Source of the DNA: Rhynochetos jubatus
Lineage: Eukaryota; Chordata; Aves; Eurypygiformes; Rhynochetidae
Direction of reading: 5' to 3'
DNA: 64,000 bases
NCBI GenBank assembly: GCA_027574665.1
Contig: CM050654.1
Location: forward strand, 30,833,722 to 30,897,721
Positions within the stretch are counted from its first letter, which is position 1. Each line of letters starts with the position of its first letter. The translations under genes and the position numbers were made by a program. The notes beneath the pieces were generated by a model. It made no database searches. It was not told the origin of the DNA and saw only the letters and a list, made by a program, of their open reading frames with translations. Shown one piece after another: positions 11,050 through 22,198 of this stretch.

Positions 11050-11060
11050 GTGAAACACCT

Positions 11061-11646
11061 GGGCCAGGGCTGGCAGGGAAATCTCACAGTACCGTTGGTG
11101 GTAGGGGTAGAGCCCAGGCGAAAATGGGGCTCAGGAGCAGCTGGAGCAACAAGATCTCCACTGCCCGGGAACCCCTTGTCGCTGCCAGCGGTATGGGGGA
11201 TGGCCAAAAAAGCGCTCGGTGCGTTGTGGCTTGGATTTGTTCTCCCCTCCCTCTCCTCACTTGGGAACGTGGGATTTTATCCTTTACAGCCTTGTTCTTC
11301 TCAAACAGTTCAGGAACAGAGAAACCCGCGGGGTACCCACTGCTTGCCAGCCACGTGGCCTGCCGATGGCCGAGTGGTTGTGTGGCGAGGCCTGACGCTG
11401 TGCAGCACAGGGCCATGGGGTCCCTGTGGCCTTGGGACACCTTGGACTTGCTCTGTCCAGCAGAATGCTAACTCTGAGAAAGCCGCGAAGAAAATGTTCA
11501 AAACTTATTTGGGGCAAAAAACCACATGAAGGGCGCTTTGGCAGGGTGAAGGACACGTGCTTTGACAATGTCCCGAGCCTGAGCAAGAGTGGGCAGCGTG
11601 GCACTAACCTTGCCACGTATTTCCAGTCAGGATGTGGCTTGTGGCA
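11061..11646. other. Stretch between CpG island and LTR, no recognisable gene
   Basis: GC content falls toward the level of the surroundings. Several long overlapping frames are open on both strands (up to 176 codons on plus), but none has a recognisable domain. GTCAGG at 11626-11631 recurs just beyond the right end of the LTR. Confidence 0.4.
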
Positions 11647-12231
11647 TTTTGTGGCTTAACCTGTCAGGAAGCTAAGCACCACACAGCTGCTTGCTCACTC
11701 GCCCCACACCAGTGGGATGGGGGAGAGATTCAGAAAAATGATAACACTCGTGGGTTGAGAGAATGAGAGTTTAATAGGTAAAGCAAAAGCCGTGTGCACA
11801 AGCAAAGCAAAACAAAACAAGGAATCCATTCACCATTTCCCATCGTCAGGCAGATGTTCCATCTGCAGGGATCCATCACATCTAACAGGTACTTGGGAAG
11901 TCACATGCCATCATGCCAAACATCCCCCCTTCCTTCTTCTTCCCCCACATTTATATGCTGAGCACGATGTCATATATGGCCTGGGATATCCCTTGGGTCA
12001 GTTGGGGTCAGCTGGCCCAGCTCTGTCCCCTCCCAACTTCTTGTGCACCCCCAGCCTGCTTGCTGGTGGGTTGGGGTGAGGAGCAGCAAAGGCCTTGACT
12101 CTGTGTAAGCACTGCTCAGCAATAACTAGAACATCCTTGTTATCAACACTGTTTCCAGCACTAATGCAAAACACAGCCCCCTACCAGCTACTGTGAAGAA
12201 AATTAACTCTATCCCAGCCAAAACCAGCACA
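11647..12231 (-). mobile_element. Solo LTR of an avian endogenous retrovirus
   Basis: About 585 bp match, from memory, an LTR family very common in bird genomes. The match covers most of the length: the GTTAATTTTCTTC block near the 5' end, the AGTCAAGGCC and GGTGCACAAGAAG segments, a TATA-like ATATAAAT on the minus strand near 11948-11956, a poly(A)-signal-like ATTAAA at 11770-11775, and the 3' end reading GTGGTGCTTAG. On the minus strand it begins TGTGCTGG at 12231. No internal gag, pol or env sequence flanks it on either side, so it is a solo LTR, as left by recombination between two LTRs. The left boundary is uncertain by about 15 bp. Assignment to class II or III is not possible from memory alone. 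Confidence 0.85.
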
Positions 12232-12739
12232 GTCAGGCAGGTCAGAGCTTGGGAATGGTGGAACTGTGCCTGACTATGCAGGTATGCTCACGGAGTCTGG
12301 GGAGGTGTTAAATACAGGTCTTCCTATTTGCACATAACAGCCTCACCCACACATCCTGGCCTTCTCACTCCTCGCCCTCCACACATCACTACACTCTGCA
12401 TGGGAGGAGGCAGGCAGCGCTGAGAGAGGCAACAAAGAAAGTCCCAGTAGTAATCAGAGAAATGGGAGATTCTCACAAATGAACCAGTGGTTTCCTGGCT
12501 AATAGACATCCAGGAAGAAAGTCTGGCCTCAGTAGGCTGCCAGTCTGCTGCTGTGGGAATGCAGAACGAATGCTGTGGAGTCGGTGTTTCTCTGCATTTG
12601 AAAGGGGCTAGCACTTCCCATGTATCCTTCACAGACTGCAAGCCCTCCGCTCCAAGGGCTGTCTCTCACCAGGTGTGGGGATGACATCCCGCACCATACA
12701 ATTGTTGTCATATCTGGTGCTTTTAGGCACGTTTGATAT
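12232..12739. other. Stretch with no recognisable gene
   Basis: Single-copy DNA to the right of the LTR. I see only short overlapping frames and no recognisable repeat or RNA gene. Confidence 0.5.
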
Positions 12740-12815
12740 TTCTGTTAATGATTATTCCTCGCAATAACCCCTGTGGTGGTGCTTCTGTTGCAAATCAGGA
12801 AGCTGTAGAAATAAA
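12740..12815 (-). mobile_element. MIR-like SINE fragment (antisense)
   Basis: The plus strand reads like the reverse of the MIR tail: CCTCGCAATAACCCCTGTGG, then a variable part and GCAAATCAGGAAGCTG. This follows the order of the ancient core-SINE sequence in which CTCACAACAACCCTGTGAGG precedes ACAGATGAGGAAACTGAG. It is strongly diverged, as expected for a copy that predates birds. Confidence 0.5.
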
Positions 12816-12879
12816 TCTCTTCCTCTCAAGGGTGTTTTGTGGTTCAAGCAGAGAGTTGCAATGCAAGAGATCTCTTTTG

Positions 12880-12955
12880 CCTTGCCATTGACTCGGTGTG
12901 GCTGCAGGCAAGTCATTTCCTCTCTCTGGAGGAACTTCATGTCTCTGAAAGTCTG
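12880..12955 (+). mobile_element. MIR-like SINE fragment (sense)
   Basis: The text GGCAAGTCATTTCCTCTCTC with flanking bases matches the MIR segment GGGCAAGTCACTTAACCTCTCTGTGCCTCAG. It lies about 70 bp from an opposite-strand MIR-like piece, so it is either a separate insertion or part of an inverted arrangement. A direct alignment is needed to separate it from chance. Confidence 0.4.
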
Positions 12956-14069
12956 AGGAGCCTGTGTCTAACATGGAAAAGTGCTCAGGAGAGGAATTGC
13001 TTGTATAGTGGGTAGAGGAAAGGAGTGTTTTGTTCTCGCTTAGCTGTGTGTTAGTACATGCCACATCAAAGAAGAAAATGGTAGCATAGGGGAAATGCCT
13101 CTTGAGGAATACTGAATTCACTGAAAAATACAGTTTTGTGGAATGAAATTATTTGGGAATCTGGGCTGAGTTCAGTGAATTGTTTGGGCCAAAAATGAAG
13201 AGGCAGAACTTTCCCAAGGAAGGTTTTGTTCAGGCAGCCTCACAACAAAATGTGACACATTTTGTCAAAAGCGATGTTTATTTCAATCACTACAAATTCT
13301 AGGGAGGAAAATGAGACGTTTAGTGTGACTTGGAGAAGGGAAGGGCTCAGAATTGATTGAAAAAGCCTGAAAAAAAGCCTCAAACTGTCTGAGGTCAGCC
13401 TGTGTTATGCATGATCATTTTTACTTGGCTGTCATCCAAAGCTCTAGGTCCTCATCCTGGGCAGATGACAGGATTCCCTGACACTTTTCTTATTCTTCTT
13501 CAAAGTTACAGTTTGCTGCTGCTCTCACCTGTGGGAAGAATTTGGCTTGCACCTCAGCGTGAGGAATGCAGAGGAGTAGTAGCAGCTTCCAGCCGAAGAA
13601 CTGCTTGAAACTGATGACTACCCTATGGCTCCTCCGCTGGATGGGCTGCAAGATCCCGAGTGTCCCCCAGAAGGGCTGCCCTGCCTTGCTGTCCTCCTCC
13701 AGCAGCAAGTGCTCAGCATCATCCTCTCCCTACCTACCGTGACATAGCGTTGTGTAACTCGAATAACCGTGGGAGGGAGACTTGCTTTCTAAGACAAACA
13801 GCGCCAGATTGAAGTTGTTTCCAGTTAAGATAAATTGTATTGGGTTCATGCTGTTCTCAGCTGTTTGAATTGCAGATAGATCGTCTTACAGAAAAGCTCC
13901 TAACAGGCAAGCCCCGTCTGTTAGTTCGGTAATGAGCCCTGAAGCCCTGGAGGAAGAGGGAGAATGTGCTGCAGCTCCTTCCCAAGATCTGGGGGTGTCT
14001 GAGATCTTTATATTGGGAAATGCTGGCTTTTTTCTTGAAATGGAGGGAAAATGCTTGGTGACTCTATTT

Positions 14070-14130
14070 GCGTTTGAGTGTGCTGATGGGGAAACTGAGG
14101 TCTTCTTCTGTAAGGACTTGCTTAGTAAGC
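14070..14130 (-). mobile_element. Possible MIR-like fragment (antisense)
   Basis: GATGGGGAAACTGAGGTC followed about 15 bases later by GGACTTGCTTAGTAAG matches the order of the antisense MIR 3' half (GAGGAAACTGAGG ... GACTTGCCCAAGGTCAC). It is short and diverged. Confidence 0.4.
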
Positions 14131-14219
14131 GTCAAGCGTGATAAGATGTCTGGAATACGTGCACAACATCATCTTCAAAGCCTGGCTTATCCATCAAATT
14201 GTGGATGTCCGTGAAGGAG

Positions 14220-14375
14220 GCTCTCCTGCCCGCGTGCCCGCGCTCCTGCGTGCCCTGCCGCAGCCGGGACTGCCCGGAGCCCTGCAGGCCGTAACCCCGG
14301 TAACCCCGCTGCCGCAGCGTGCAGGTGCGAGGCGAGCGCAGCGCACGCCGGTCCCCGGGCCGGCCATGCAGTGGC
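14220..14375. promoter_or_regulatory. Short CpG-rich patch
   Basis: About 155 bases are extremely CpG-dense between AT-richer flanks. It contains two neighbouring copies of GTAACCCC (CCGTAACCCCGGTAACCCC). The minus strand is open in two frames across it; one continues 30 codons to a stop at 14132-14134 and gives an acidic, protein-like tail. It could be a minor promoter, an enhancer-type CpG island or the end of a coding exon. No clear splice sites delimit it. Confidence 0.35.
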
Positions 14376-17300
14376 ACTGAAAGCACGGCTAAATCCCACA
14401 TGTCAGCTCTGCCAAGGTGTGGGCTGGTTAGAGGAGGGGTGCTGGGCCGGCTCTCCCCTGCTGGGAGGATGGAGGATGCTGTGGAAGGAGTTAATCAGCT
14501 GCCGTTTGCAGAACTGACATCTGGGATTTAGCTCCTGGCTGGCTTTCAGGGCTGGATTTCACCAAGGACGCTGTTACCAAGGAAAGTGAGCGTCTTTGTT
14601 GGTTTGCCCTGCAGAACGACAGACTTCAGCTTTCCCTTCTGCAAGAGAGGGGTATTCTCAGCCCTCTTTCCCCCCACCCCACCCCAATCTGTCCCATGAA
14701 TGAAATGCTGACTTTGCTCACAAGTGTACCTACGAAGTGCGTGGAAGCAAAGAGAAGCTGGAGGCAGAAGCGTTGTTAAAAACACATGGAAGGAAAGGAG
14801 TGTCTGCAGCAGCAAAGGTTGTAGCTAGCGACAAAGGCAAAAATTGCTTATTGATCTGCTAAATTGTGGAGTATGCACAATGCAACAAATGGGTTTGAGC
14901 TGCTGTACTTGAAGTGGCTGAAAACAGTTTGATGAAATAGTTTTGCTCAGAAAATACTTCTCAAAAGGGAGGTGGTTTTGATGAAGCTGCTTGGATCAAG
15001 GGCATAGAGTGAAACGATTGCATGCTCTGTTGGAGTGTTGCAGCACTCTTGTGGGCCACGGGAGAGACTGCTGAATGTGAGCTTGGATGAATGTTTCCCA
15101 GCTTCATGCACCAGGTTCATGGGTATTTCTGGGTAGGTTTTTATCAACTTGTCCCATTGAAATTGTGCCACTTCGTAGAAAAGAAATACTCAATAGCCCT
15201 GAGAAAGCTGGGTTCAAGTCATTTCTTGGTTGAACCTGTGATATTTATGGAGTGCAAAGAAGCTCCAGCAGCAGATGGTGGCCAGTAGCCTGCTTGCTGG
15301 AGACCTGCTGAGAAGTCGACCTGCCCTTGAAGAGTCTCACAGCCACTAGGGTACACATGCATTTCTTTTCAGAAGGGATTTGAGAGGCCTTCCTTTTACT
15401 CCAAAATGTGGTTTTTTTTTTTTTTTTTTCCAAGTTGCAAAAATCTCTGTGGGTTGGGAACCCATTTCCTACATAGTACTTGTTTCAGTAGAGCAGCCCC
15501 AGGAGTGAAATGCAGGACTTGATGTACCGTGTGTTTGCTTGCATGCAGTAGCTAATGGAATAGGACAATTAAACTCCCAACTCAATAGGTTGCTCTAGTT
15601 TCCAGTTAAGTTCTAAACTGGGAGCATCGCCCAGAAGGCTTGCTGGAAATCTTTGAAAATCCATGAATGTTAGTTTCCTTTCAAACTGCATTAGGTGTTT
15701 TCTGTAAAATAACTAGGTGAGCACAGAGCAAGCTGAACCTCTGACCTGCTCAAATTAAACAGTTCTCTCTGGGTGAATCTGAATTAAAATAATCCTGCTG
15801 GATGGGAAGGCTCCCTTTCGGCTGTGGCTCTGCAGAACAAACACTGTGAAAACAAACACCCTCTCCAACCTTGTGCCCCTTTTCATAGCATCACCTACCT
15901 TGTTCTTGTACAGTATCTCCTGCACTGGTGTTACAGCTCTTCCCCTCCCGTGTGTAGGGACAGAAAGGGTGGTGGACCAGCGCAGATGTGCTGTGGATGG
16001 CCAGTTCACTCCACTGGCAGATAACCTAGTGCCCCAGACTGTCTGAGTTGATATGCAATATTGTTCAGGATGTGCTTACTGCAGCACGGGATTATCATCT
16101 GCTTGCCTATCTTTGGTTGTCTCAAAGTACTGTTCTTTCCTCAAGGTGTCCTTAAAGAACGCAGCTATTGCAACTCAGCTCCCTCTGTTTTTCCAACCTC
16201 TGAACAAGAAAATAGTTTGATTTTACCTGGTGTGTTTGGCCTTTAAATTGGTGGAGGAATCATAGGGCTTTCAGCTAGCAGTGATGTGCCATACAGAAGT
16301 GTGTCTGTTTTGTGCTATCCGATGAACACTTTCCATCTACCACCTCTGCAGCAGTGAGGGGCTGTGGGGTGCAAACAGGCCTGGAAGAAGCCTCTACTGT
16401 GGGTGTGAGGTCCTGTGGTTTTACACAGCAGCAGGTAGAGAGTCCCTGAGACAGGAGGAGACAGAACCAAAGGGGCTTACTTTGTCCTAAAATACCCAGT
16501 CAAACATGCTTGGGATGCAGCATGCAGTTTTTCTTTCCCATTTACTGCAAACTACCACCCCCTTTGCCAGACGGGAAGGTACGGACACCAACCTCGGTTC
16601 CTGCAGGTCACAGTCACCGCTGCCTGTGCCTTACATCAGCATTCCCCTCACCTAGCAGGTATATTGCTTTCCTCCTCTGCTGTCTGGCTCTGATTGATGC
16701 TGTCATTTGTGTATTGAGACAACCAGAGCCTATAAATCCTTCCAAATATCCTGTTATTAAAAAGGGATCTCACCTTCAACTTTGGGGTGGTGAGAAAGGC
16801 TCATTATGCTTCTGTTTGTTAGCTGTGCAGTTATGCAGGCAGTGTCTCTCGGGGCCAGAGATAACGCTCGGATGTGCGGTGTAATGCGGTCAGTGAGTAG
16901 GTTGTGTGCGTCAAAAGGTATCTCGAGGGCAGGCAGAGCTTTCAAAGGCAGGAGCATGTAGAAGTTGAGATTTTTGCAGCTGTACTGTGAGGGCTGACAA
17001 CGTGGGCATGGGCATTTGGGACTTCAGGTGACAGCTCTCTCCAGAGCGGTTCAGAGGGGTGGCACCAGCCCAAGGACCCTTTGCTACTTCCTTACCTATG
17101 GCTGAGGGCGAAGACGGGTATAAAACCAGGGTCTCTGCTTAGCGAGTGCTAAACCTGACTCGCAGAGGCTGTGGCAGTGCTGTTTTGGGGGGGTCAGAAA
17201 CAGCCAGTATGAGCAAGGCAGGTGCTGTCTGGAACCGATGAGAGGCTTCTCAGCCTGCTCCCTCTGGGTCCTGGGGGCCACACTGCCGCAGGGGTGGGCA

Positions 17301-20300
17301 GGCAGGGACTGGCCATGCACCAAGCCTCACCTACAGGCCAGACTAAAAAGACGTCTATGAGAAGAGCCATCCGTGCACAGATTTGGCAGTATTGCCTATC
17401 TGCTCCACGTCAGCTCTGAAAAAAATAATGCTGAGGTAAATGTCTATCTCTGTGCCCATTTGGATTGAGTTTTCCTGCTTTCTGGAGATTTCTTCCCCAG
17501 TTTTTATTATTTTGCCTCAGGCTGAAGGGCCCGTTTTAGGGCCAGAGTAATAACTATCATAACTTTGTCTGGCTGACACATCAGTATGGTGCCAATCACT
17601 GTTATAGAGACCCTGGGACCACTTCATCACAGCAGCTTCACTCCAAGGCTCCTTTTAATCTTTCCTAATAAAATTTAAATGACAGTAGCTGTTCCAGTCA
17701 TGAACCAAGAAAAGCCTCTCATATTATTTCATCCTTTTTTTTTTTCCCCCCAGTGTTGGGTTCTCCATTTTATAGTGACTAATTTATATGAGAACTGACA
17801 TCTTCCAGAGACGGCTATGTGTGTCTGAAAAAAGCGGCACTTGTGTTTACTGAGTCTCTCCTCAGCAGATAGGGCGTTTCCAGAATGACATGGAAAATTG
17901 TATAGTTGGGCCCTTGCCACGCTCATCAGAATCCAGGCTGAATTTCCTGACGTTTATGGGTGGTTTTGACCAGAAGGTGTTATTAAGCTGGGATAGAGAT
18001 TTGCTGCAGGTTCTTCTAACCAGCCATTAGAGATCTGACCCATTGATGGTGCCCAGGTGCCTGCCTGCCTGCCTTTCAGTCCCGCATTACATGAGGAGAG
18101 CTAATGGCTCCTCACGTGCTTCCACTTTTCTCCTCTCCCCAGGAGGAGACAGTGGAAGGAGAACGGCAGTAGAAGGAAAAACTGCCCAACCTTTTCACTT
18201 TCAGCATGAGTGGCATTAAATGGCCTGCCTCGCTGCGACATGGACCTCGCACTTGGAAGGGAAGGTAGTGTGGTTGGTAGCAGCTTTTAAATCCGGCAGG
18301 CTGCACAGTCCACAGCTTGGACCAGCCCCTGAGAAAAAAGTCTTTGGCAGCAAAAGCCAAGCCACAGAAGCCATTCTCAGCCATGCTGAAGTGTGAGGGG
18401 TCAGGGAGCTGTTTGGAAATCCTGTGGCTTGAACCTCAGTCTGAGCTATTTCTAGCGCTGAACACGCTGGGACTGGAGCAATAATTTGGATTATGCCCAT
18501 GTCTTTTTATTATTTTTCATTTAACCTGCTGATGGCTGCTGTCTTGTATTGCCTTTCAGGTCTACTGAGAGCAACAGCTTGTGACTGCATTACTGGGAAT
18601 GGATGTTTATGACTGATCCCTTGGTGGTTGCAAAACCCATCATGCTCCATCAAAGCATCACACTCAGGTTGGTTCAAACATATATTATTTTTCTGGCCTG
18701 TTCCTCAATCTCCTTCTAGTACAAAGCTGGAGAATGACTGTGGGAAAGGGGAAGGATGCTGGCCTAGGGAGGGGGTCTGTCAGTCTGGTGGGATACATGC
18801 TGCCCCAGTCCAAACACCCCACGGGTGATAAGCTCATGCATTGGGGTTGTGTACTGTGGATGGGTGAGTGCAGGATTGCTGACACAGACTCCAGGTATTG
18901 CTAGGTTCCCTTCATGTCATTTATGGGTTGTGCAGCTGGAGGGAAGGCCTCTCTAGTAATGTGTGAAATCCAAGTACTGTGGCGAGAGGTGGGAGATGGG
19001 GACTGATGTCCCTTCTCGTGTCAGTTAACCTCTTCCCCCACTGAATCTGCACTGATCTGGTATGGGGAAGAACTGCTGTAGCTACTGCTCCAGGGCAGAC
19101 CTCCCCTTTGACCTCGGGACTTTTTCTTCCTTTCTTTTAGCAATTAGCCAAGTCAAACATGTAAAGGAAAGGGCAGCGAATTATAATCATGGCATCTTCC
19201 ATCTCCTTTCAGAATGCATGTCAGGGAATGCGGTAGATATCTGGAGCCTTATTAATACCACAGCGGTGAAATGTCATCCACTCTGTGGCACAAGCAGGCC
19301 TTGATTTACATGAGTATAACAGAGATCAGACTGAGGTCCTCAGACTTCAGTGTCAAAGGCCTGCAGGGATGAATTACATTTTCTTTCCTGCTGATGAAAA
19401 TGAAGTCCTGGGGGAAATGGGTGGTTTGGTTTCATCTGAATTCTTTCTGGAGTAGTGTTGCCTTCAGAAACTCTAGCTGGCAGTCAGTGCCTCCCTTCTT
19501 GGCAGTCTCATCTGGAAAAACAAGGAATGAGCGGTCTGGGAACAACATTTTTGGCACCTCTCAGCCATCCGTGTTATCTCATTTAGCTACAAGAGGGGTT
19601 GTTACCAGGAACATCTGTTTGTCGTGTCTAGGTGGAAAATGAGATAACATTTAGAAGACACACTGTGCATCCGAATCTCTGTTGCTTTCTAAAGCCAATC
19701 CCAAACAGACTGTCTTTGAAGGAGATGACATCTTTGGTTCCATTTCCTGTCTTTACACAATACCCAGTGTCCTTCCATCAGCCTGCATCTTTCTGCATGT
19801 GTGACTGGCCCATACCCACTAGCAACATTGCCCTCTTGTGCTAATACCTTTCCAGCATGCCTTGTTGGAGATCTTGCCCTTCAGCAAAACTGCATGGTTT
19901 TGGGAGGCTTGACCTTGGAAGACTTCTGACCAAAATGTACCAATCCCAAGAGTCTGGATGTTACAGAACGTCGTCATCTCTTTCTATCCTGAGTTACTTG
20001 TGGCTGGCTTATTCAGAAAACACTGACTAGACTGCATTTGCTTTGCTGACTGTTTTCAGTACTTAGTACTTCTCAGATTTTAGAAGGTGTGGGGGAAGAT
20101 GAACTAAGCTCAGATCTGTAAGGGGTCCTGACATGAAGTTAGGTAAGCCGATCCTTTGACCTGTGAAGGTTGGTTTTGTTTTGGTAATAAGGTGAGAGTT
20201 CTGGCTGCTGCTGCTGCAGGAAAGGAGTGGGAAGATCCTGTACGTGGGTGCCCAGTGGCTGGCCAGGCCTGAGCTGCTTGTTTCCCTCTGTATCAGTGGT

Positions 20301-20394
20301 TCTCACCTATTTACAGGTCTGCAGTGATCTTGGGTCCTGTTTATCCCCACTTCCATAAGACTTTGTTATAAATTACAGCAGAAACTAAGAGGTT
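14376..20394. other. Stretch with no recognisable gene
   Basis: About 6 kb of unique-looking DNA. Simple sequence: eighteen T at 15412-15429; eleven T followed by six C at 17735-17751; a short CCTG repeat near 18058-18075. A TATAAAA at about 17119 has no CpG island or initiator near it. Around 19130-19260 a very good acceptor (TTCTTCCTTTCTTTTAG) precedes AT-rich sequence holding GCGAATTATAATCATGG, more like a conserved non-coding element than an exon. Confidence 0.45.
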
Positions 20395-20583
20395 ATGGGA
20401 AAGTTGGGGCTGTTTCTGTTTTTCCTCTTTCCAGGTGTATGTCCTCCCAGGGTATACAGCCTTGCCCCATTTGAAATTGCCAATACACCCAAGGGTTGTC
20501 TCCCCAAGGACAACCTTGCTACTACTGAGGCAGAAACAACGCTACATGTTATACTGATTTCTGGCAGCAGACAGTCTGAGTAA
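20395..20583 (+). other. Small ORF with a signal-peptide-like start, unidentified
   Basis: The ATG has G at -3 and +4. The 62-residue frame starts MGKLGLFLFFLFPG, a lysine followed by a short hydrophobic core, which resembles a secretion signal, then continues with PP, an FEIAN segment and a serine-rich end. However, TTTTTCCTCTTTCCAG inside it is also a strong acceptor, and the hydrophobic part is simply the translation of that pyrimidine tract. The signal peptide is therefore probably an artefact, and the part from about 20434 onward might instead be an exon. Confidence 0.12.
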
Positions 20584-22198
20584 TGCAGGGGCTATTTTCA
20601 GGGTGAATGAGGACCTTGCTTCTCATTTGTAAGGAACCAAATCCTTTTCAGCTGACTCTATCCCATGTAAAGTTTTTCCACGGTGCCTAGGGCTTGCTAC
20701 AGACTAATGCCACTCAGAGACACTTTCCCCAGTCTATTGCTTTTTGGTGGATCTCTGAAGAACATCCTAAACCGTTAGTTTTGAAGTCTAACAGACCCCT
20801 AGGGGCTAACTGAGGCTCAAAGAGTTCCAGTAACTCCAGCAACATCTTTTTAAACCCCTTTCTTTTCTCTTAAAACATTTTAAATCCTGTACCCCTGTGC
20901 TATTTATTAGCACATACCAATATGTGCAGTTTCTAGCAGAGAGCACCCAAAGTACTGTTTATGGGGGACTTGTGTATGAATTATTACCTGCAAAGCTTGC
21001 AGACAGGTAGTGGGTTATAGTACTAATTAAGGCAAATGTCATAGCAAGAGCACGCTGACGTTGTTGGAATTAATGGCCCAGAGCATTACTACTTAGCACA
21101 CCTTTTGAAGTTAATGGAATTGTATTAATTGGGATCTTGGAGGGACTGAGGGACACAGAGTACATCACTCCTGAGCAGCACCTCTGTTATTACATTAAAG
21201 CTGGAATAGCATCCAAGTTCCTCCTGCCTTTTGTGCCCCTTTTGCACAGCCATTTCACAAATGGATGGCTCTGATGAGCCCCAGGGGAAGGTTGTTTGGT
21301 CCTACGGTAAAAGGGGAAAAAGTCTGTTCCAGCTGTGGTTACAGAGAATCACTCTGCCTCCAGAAACCAGTGCTGACGACTGCCAAACCGCCTCTGGCAC
21401 AATCCTGAAGGAACAAGGAGGTGGGTTCAAAAATATTGTGTGCCTGTGTCCCTGGGTCTGATTCTGCAAATTCCCCTCCGTGGCGCTTGTTCCGATGAGC
21501 ACAGCCCAGGGTACTGGTGCAAAGCACAGCGTCAGGGCATTAAAAAACCTGGTCAGTCAGTGATACTGAGTAGTTTTGGATATTTGCCAGCTGTGGTAGC
21601 AGTGAGCTGGGTGCAGTGCGTGGTTAGACCTAACGCCAAGAGAATTTTAGTTTTGACATAGCAAAAAGCAACTCATGGAGGGCATCTGCTTTCTTTGAAA
21701 AAAACAAAAAACAAAACAACCCAAAACCCAAGAGCTGATATTTTCCATAGAAAACCCAAACTCAAAACTTTTATTACAGTGCTTTGTGCCGTTGAGTAAA
21801 AAGAAAAAAACCAAACCCCATTTTTCTACTGAGAATTTTGATTCCAAACCAGAGTGTTCTCATTTGCAGCCAAGTTTTCCACATGGGGGAAATAATTTTC
21901 AAGCATCTCTCATATAAAGTAATTAACCATAGACAAGGAATGGATGATTTCAGAAGAATAGGAACACGTACTATCTCTAGATAATGATATTAAATCCATT
22001 GTGCACTGGGAATAGAAGTTTTTATGATACTGTAGATTTGCTGTGCCGTTTTATCCTTGTTGAGTTCAGATTTAAAAAAAAAAAATTACTTAGCTATGAT
22101 AGAACATTTTCTCTGTATTAAGAGGAGTACAATTATTAATTGTTCTTTTGCAATATTACTGGGATGTAGGTTCATGATTACCATTGACTGAATTTCTT
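20584..22198. other. Stretch with no recognisable gene
   Basis: This holds an A-rich simple stretch with C interruptions at about 21698-21730 and a run of twelve A at 22074-22085. The part from 21690 to 21890 has the AT-rich texture of an old repeat, but I cannot assign a family. Confidence 0.45.

Larger units (their letters stand above)
10400..11060. promoter_or_regulatory. CpG island, likely promoter
   Basis: This is the most GC-rich and CpG-rich stretch of the window, with many CGG, CCGC and GCGC contexts and long stop-free frames on all strands. In vertebrates this composition marks unmethylated promoters. Inside are a G-rich tandem repeat (10508-10548), GGGCGG-like Sp1-type boxes, a YY1-type site (10808-10817) and start codons in good context on both strands (plus at 10793; minus with the ATG covering 10813-10815). 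Elevated CpG begins earlier, near 10020, like an island shore. There is no TATA box, which fits a dispersed CpG promoter. The transcript it serves, and its direction, cannot be decided from sequence alone. A first exon of an unidentified gene or a long non-coding RNA are both possible. Confidence 0.7.

Noticed and set aside
10351-11529. Long overlapping frames (149 to 178 codons) across and beyond the CpG island
   Set aside because: GC-rich DNA lacks stop codons, so open frames on all strands are expected. Only the two short segments beginning at the facing ATGs were kept as possibilities.
13838-13870. TTGTATTGGGTTCATGCTG, recalling the start of another avian retroviral LTR
   Set aside because: The resemblance covers only about 20 bases, and the sequence beyond does not continue into LTR-like text.
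17117-17124. TATAAAA as a core promoter
   Set aside because: Single motif with no initiator, CpG enrichment or following exon-like segment.
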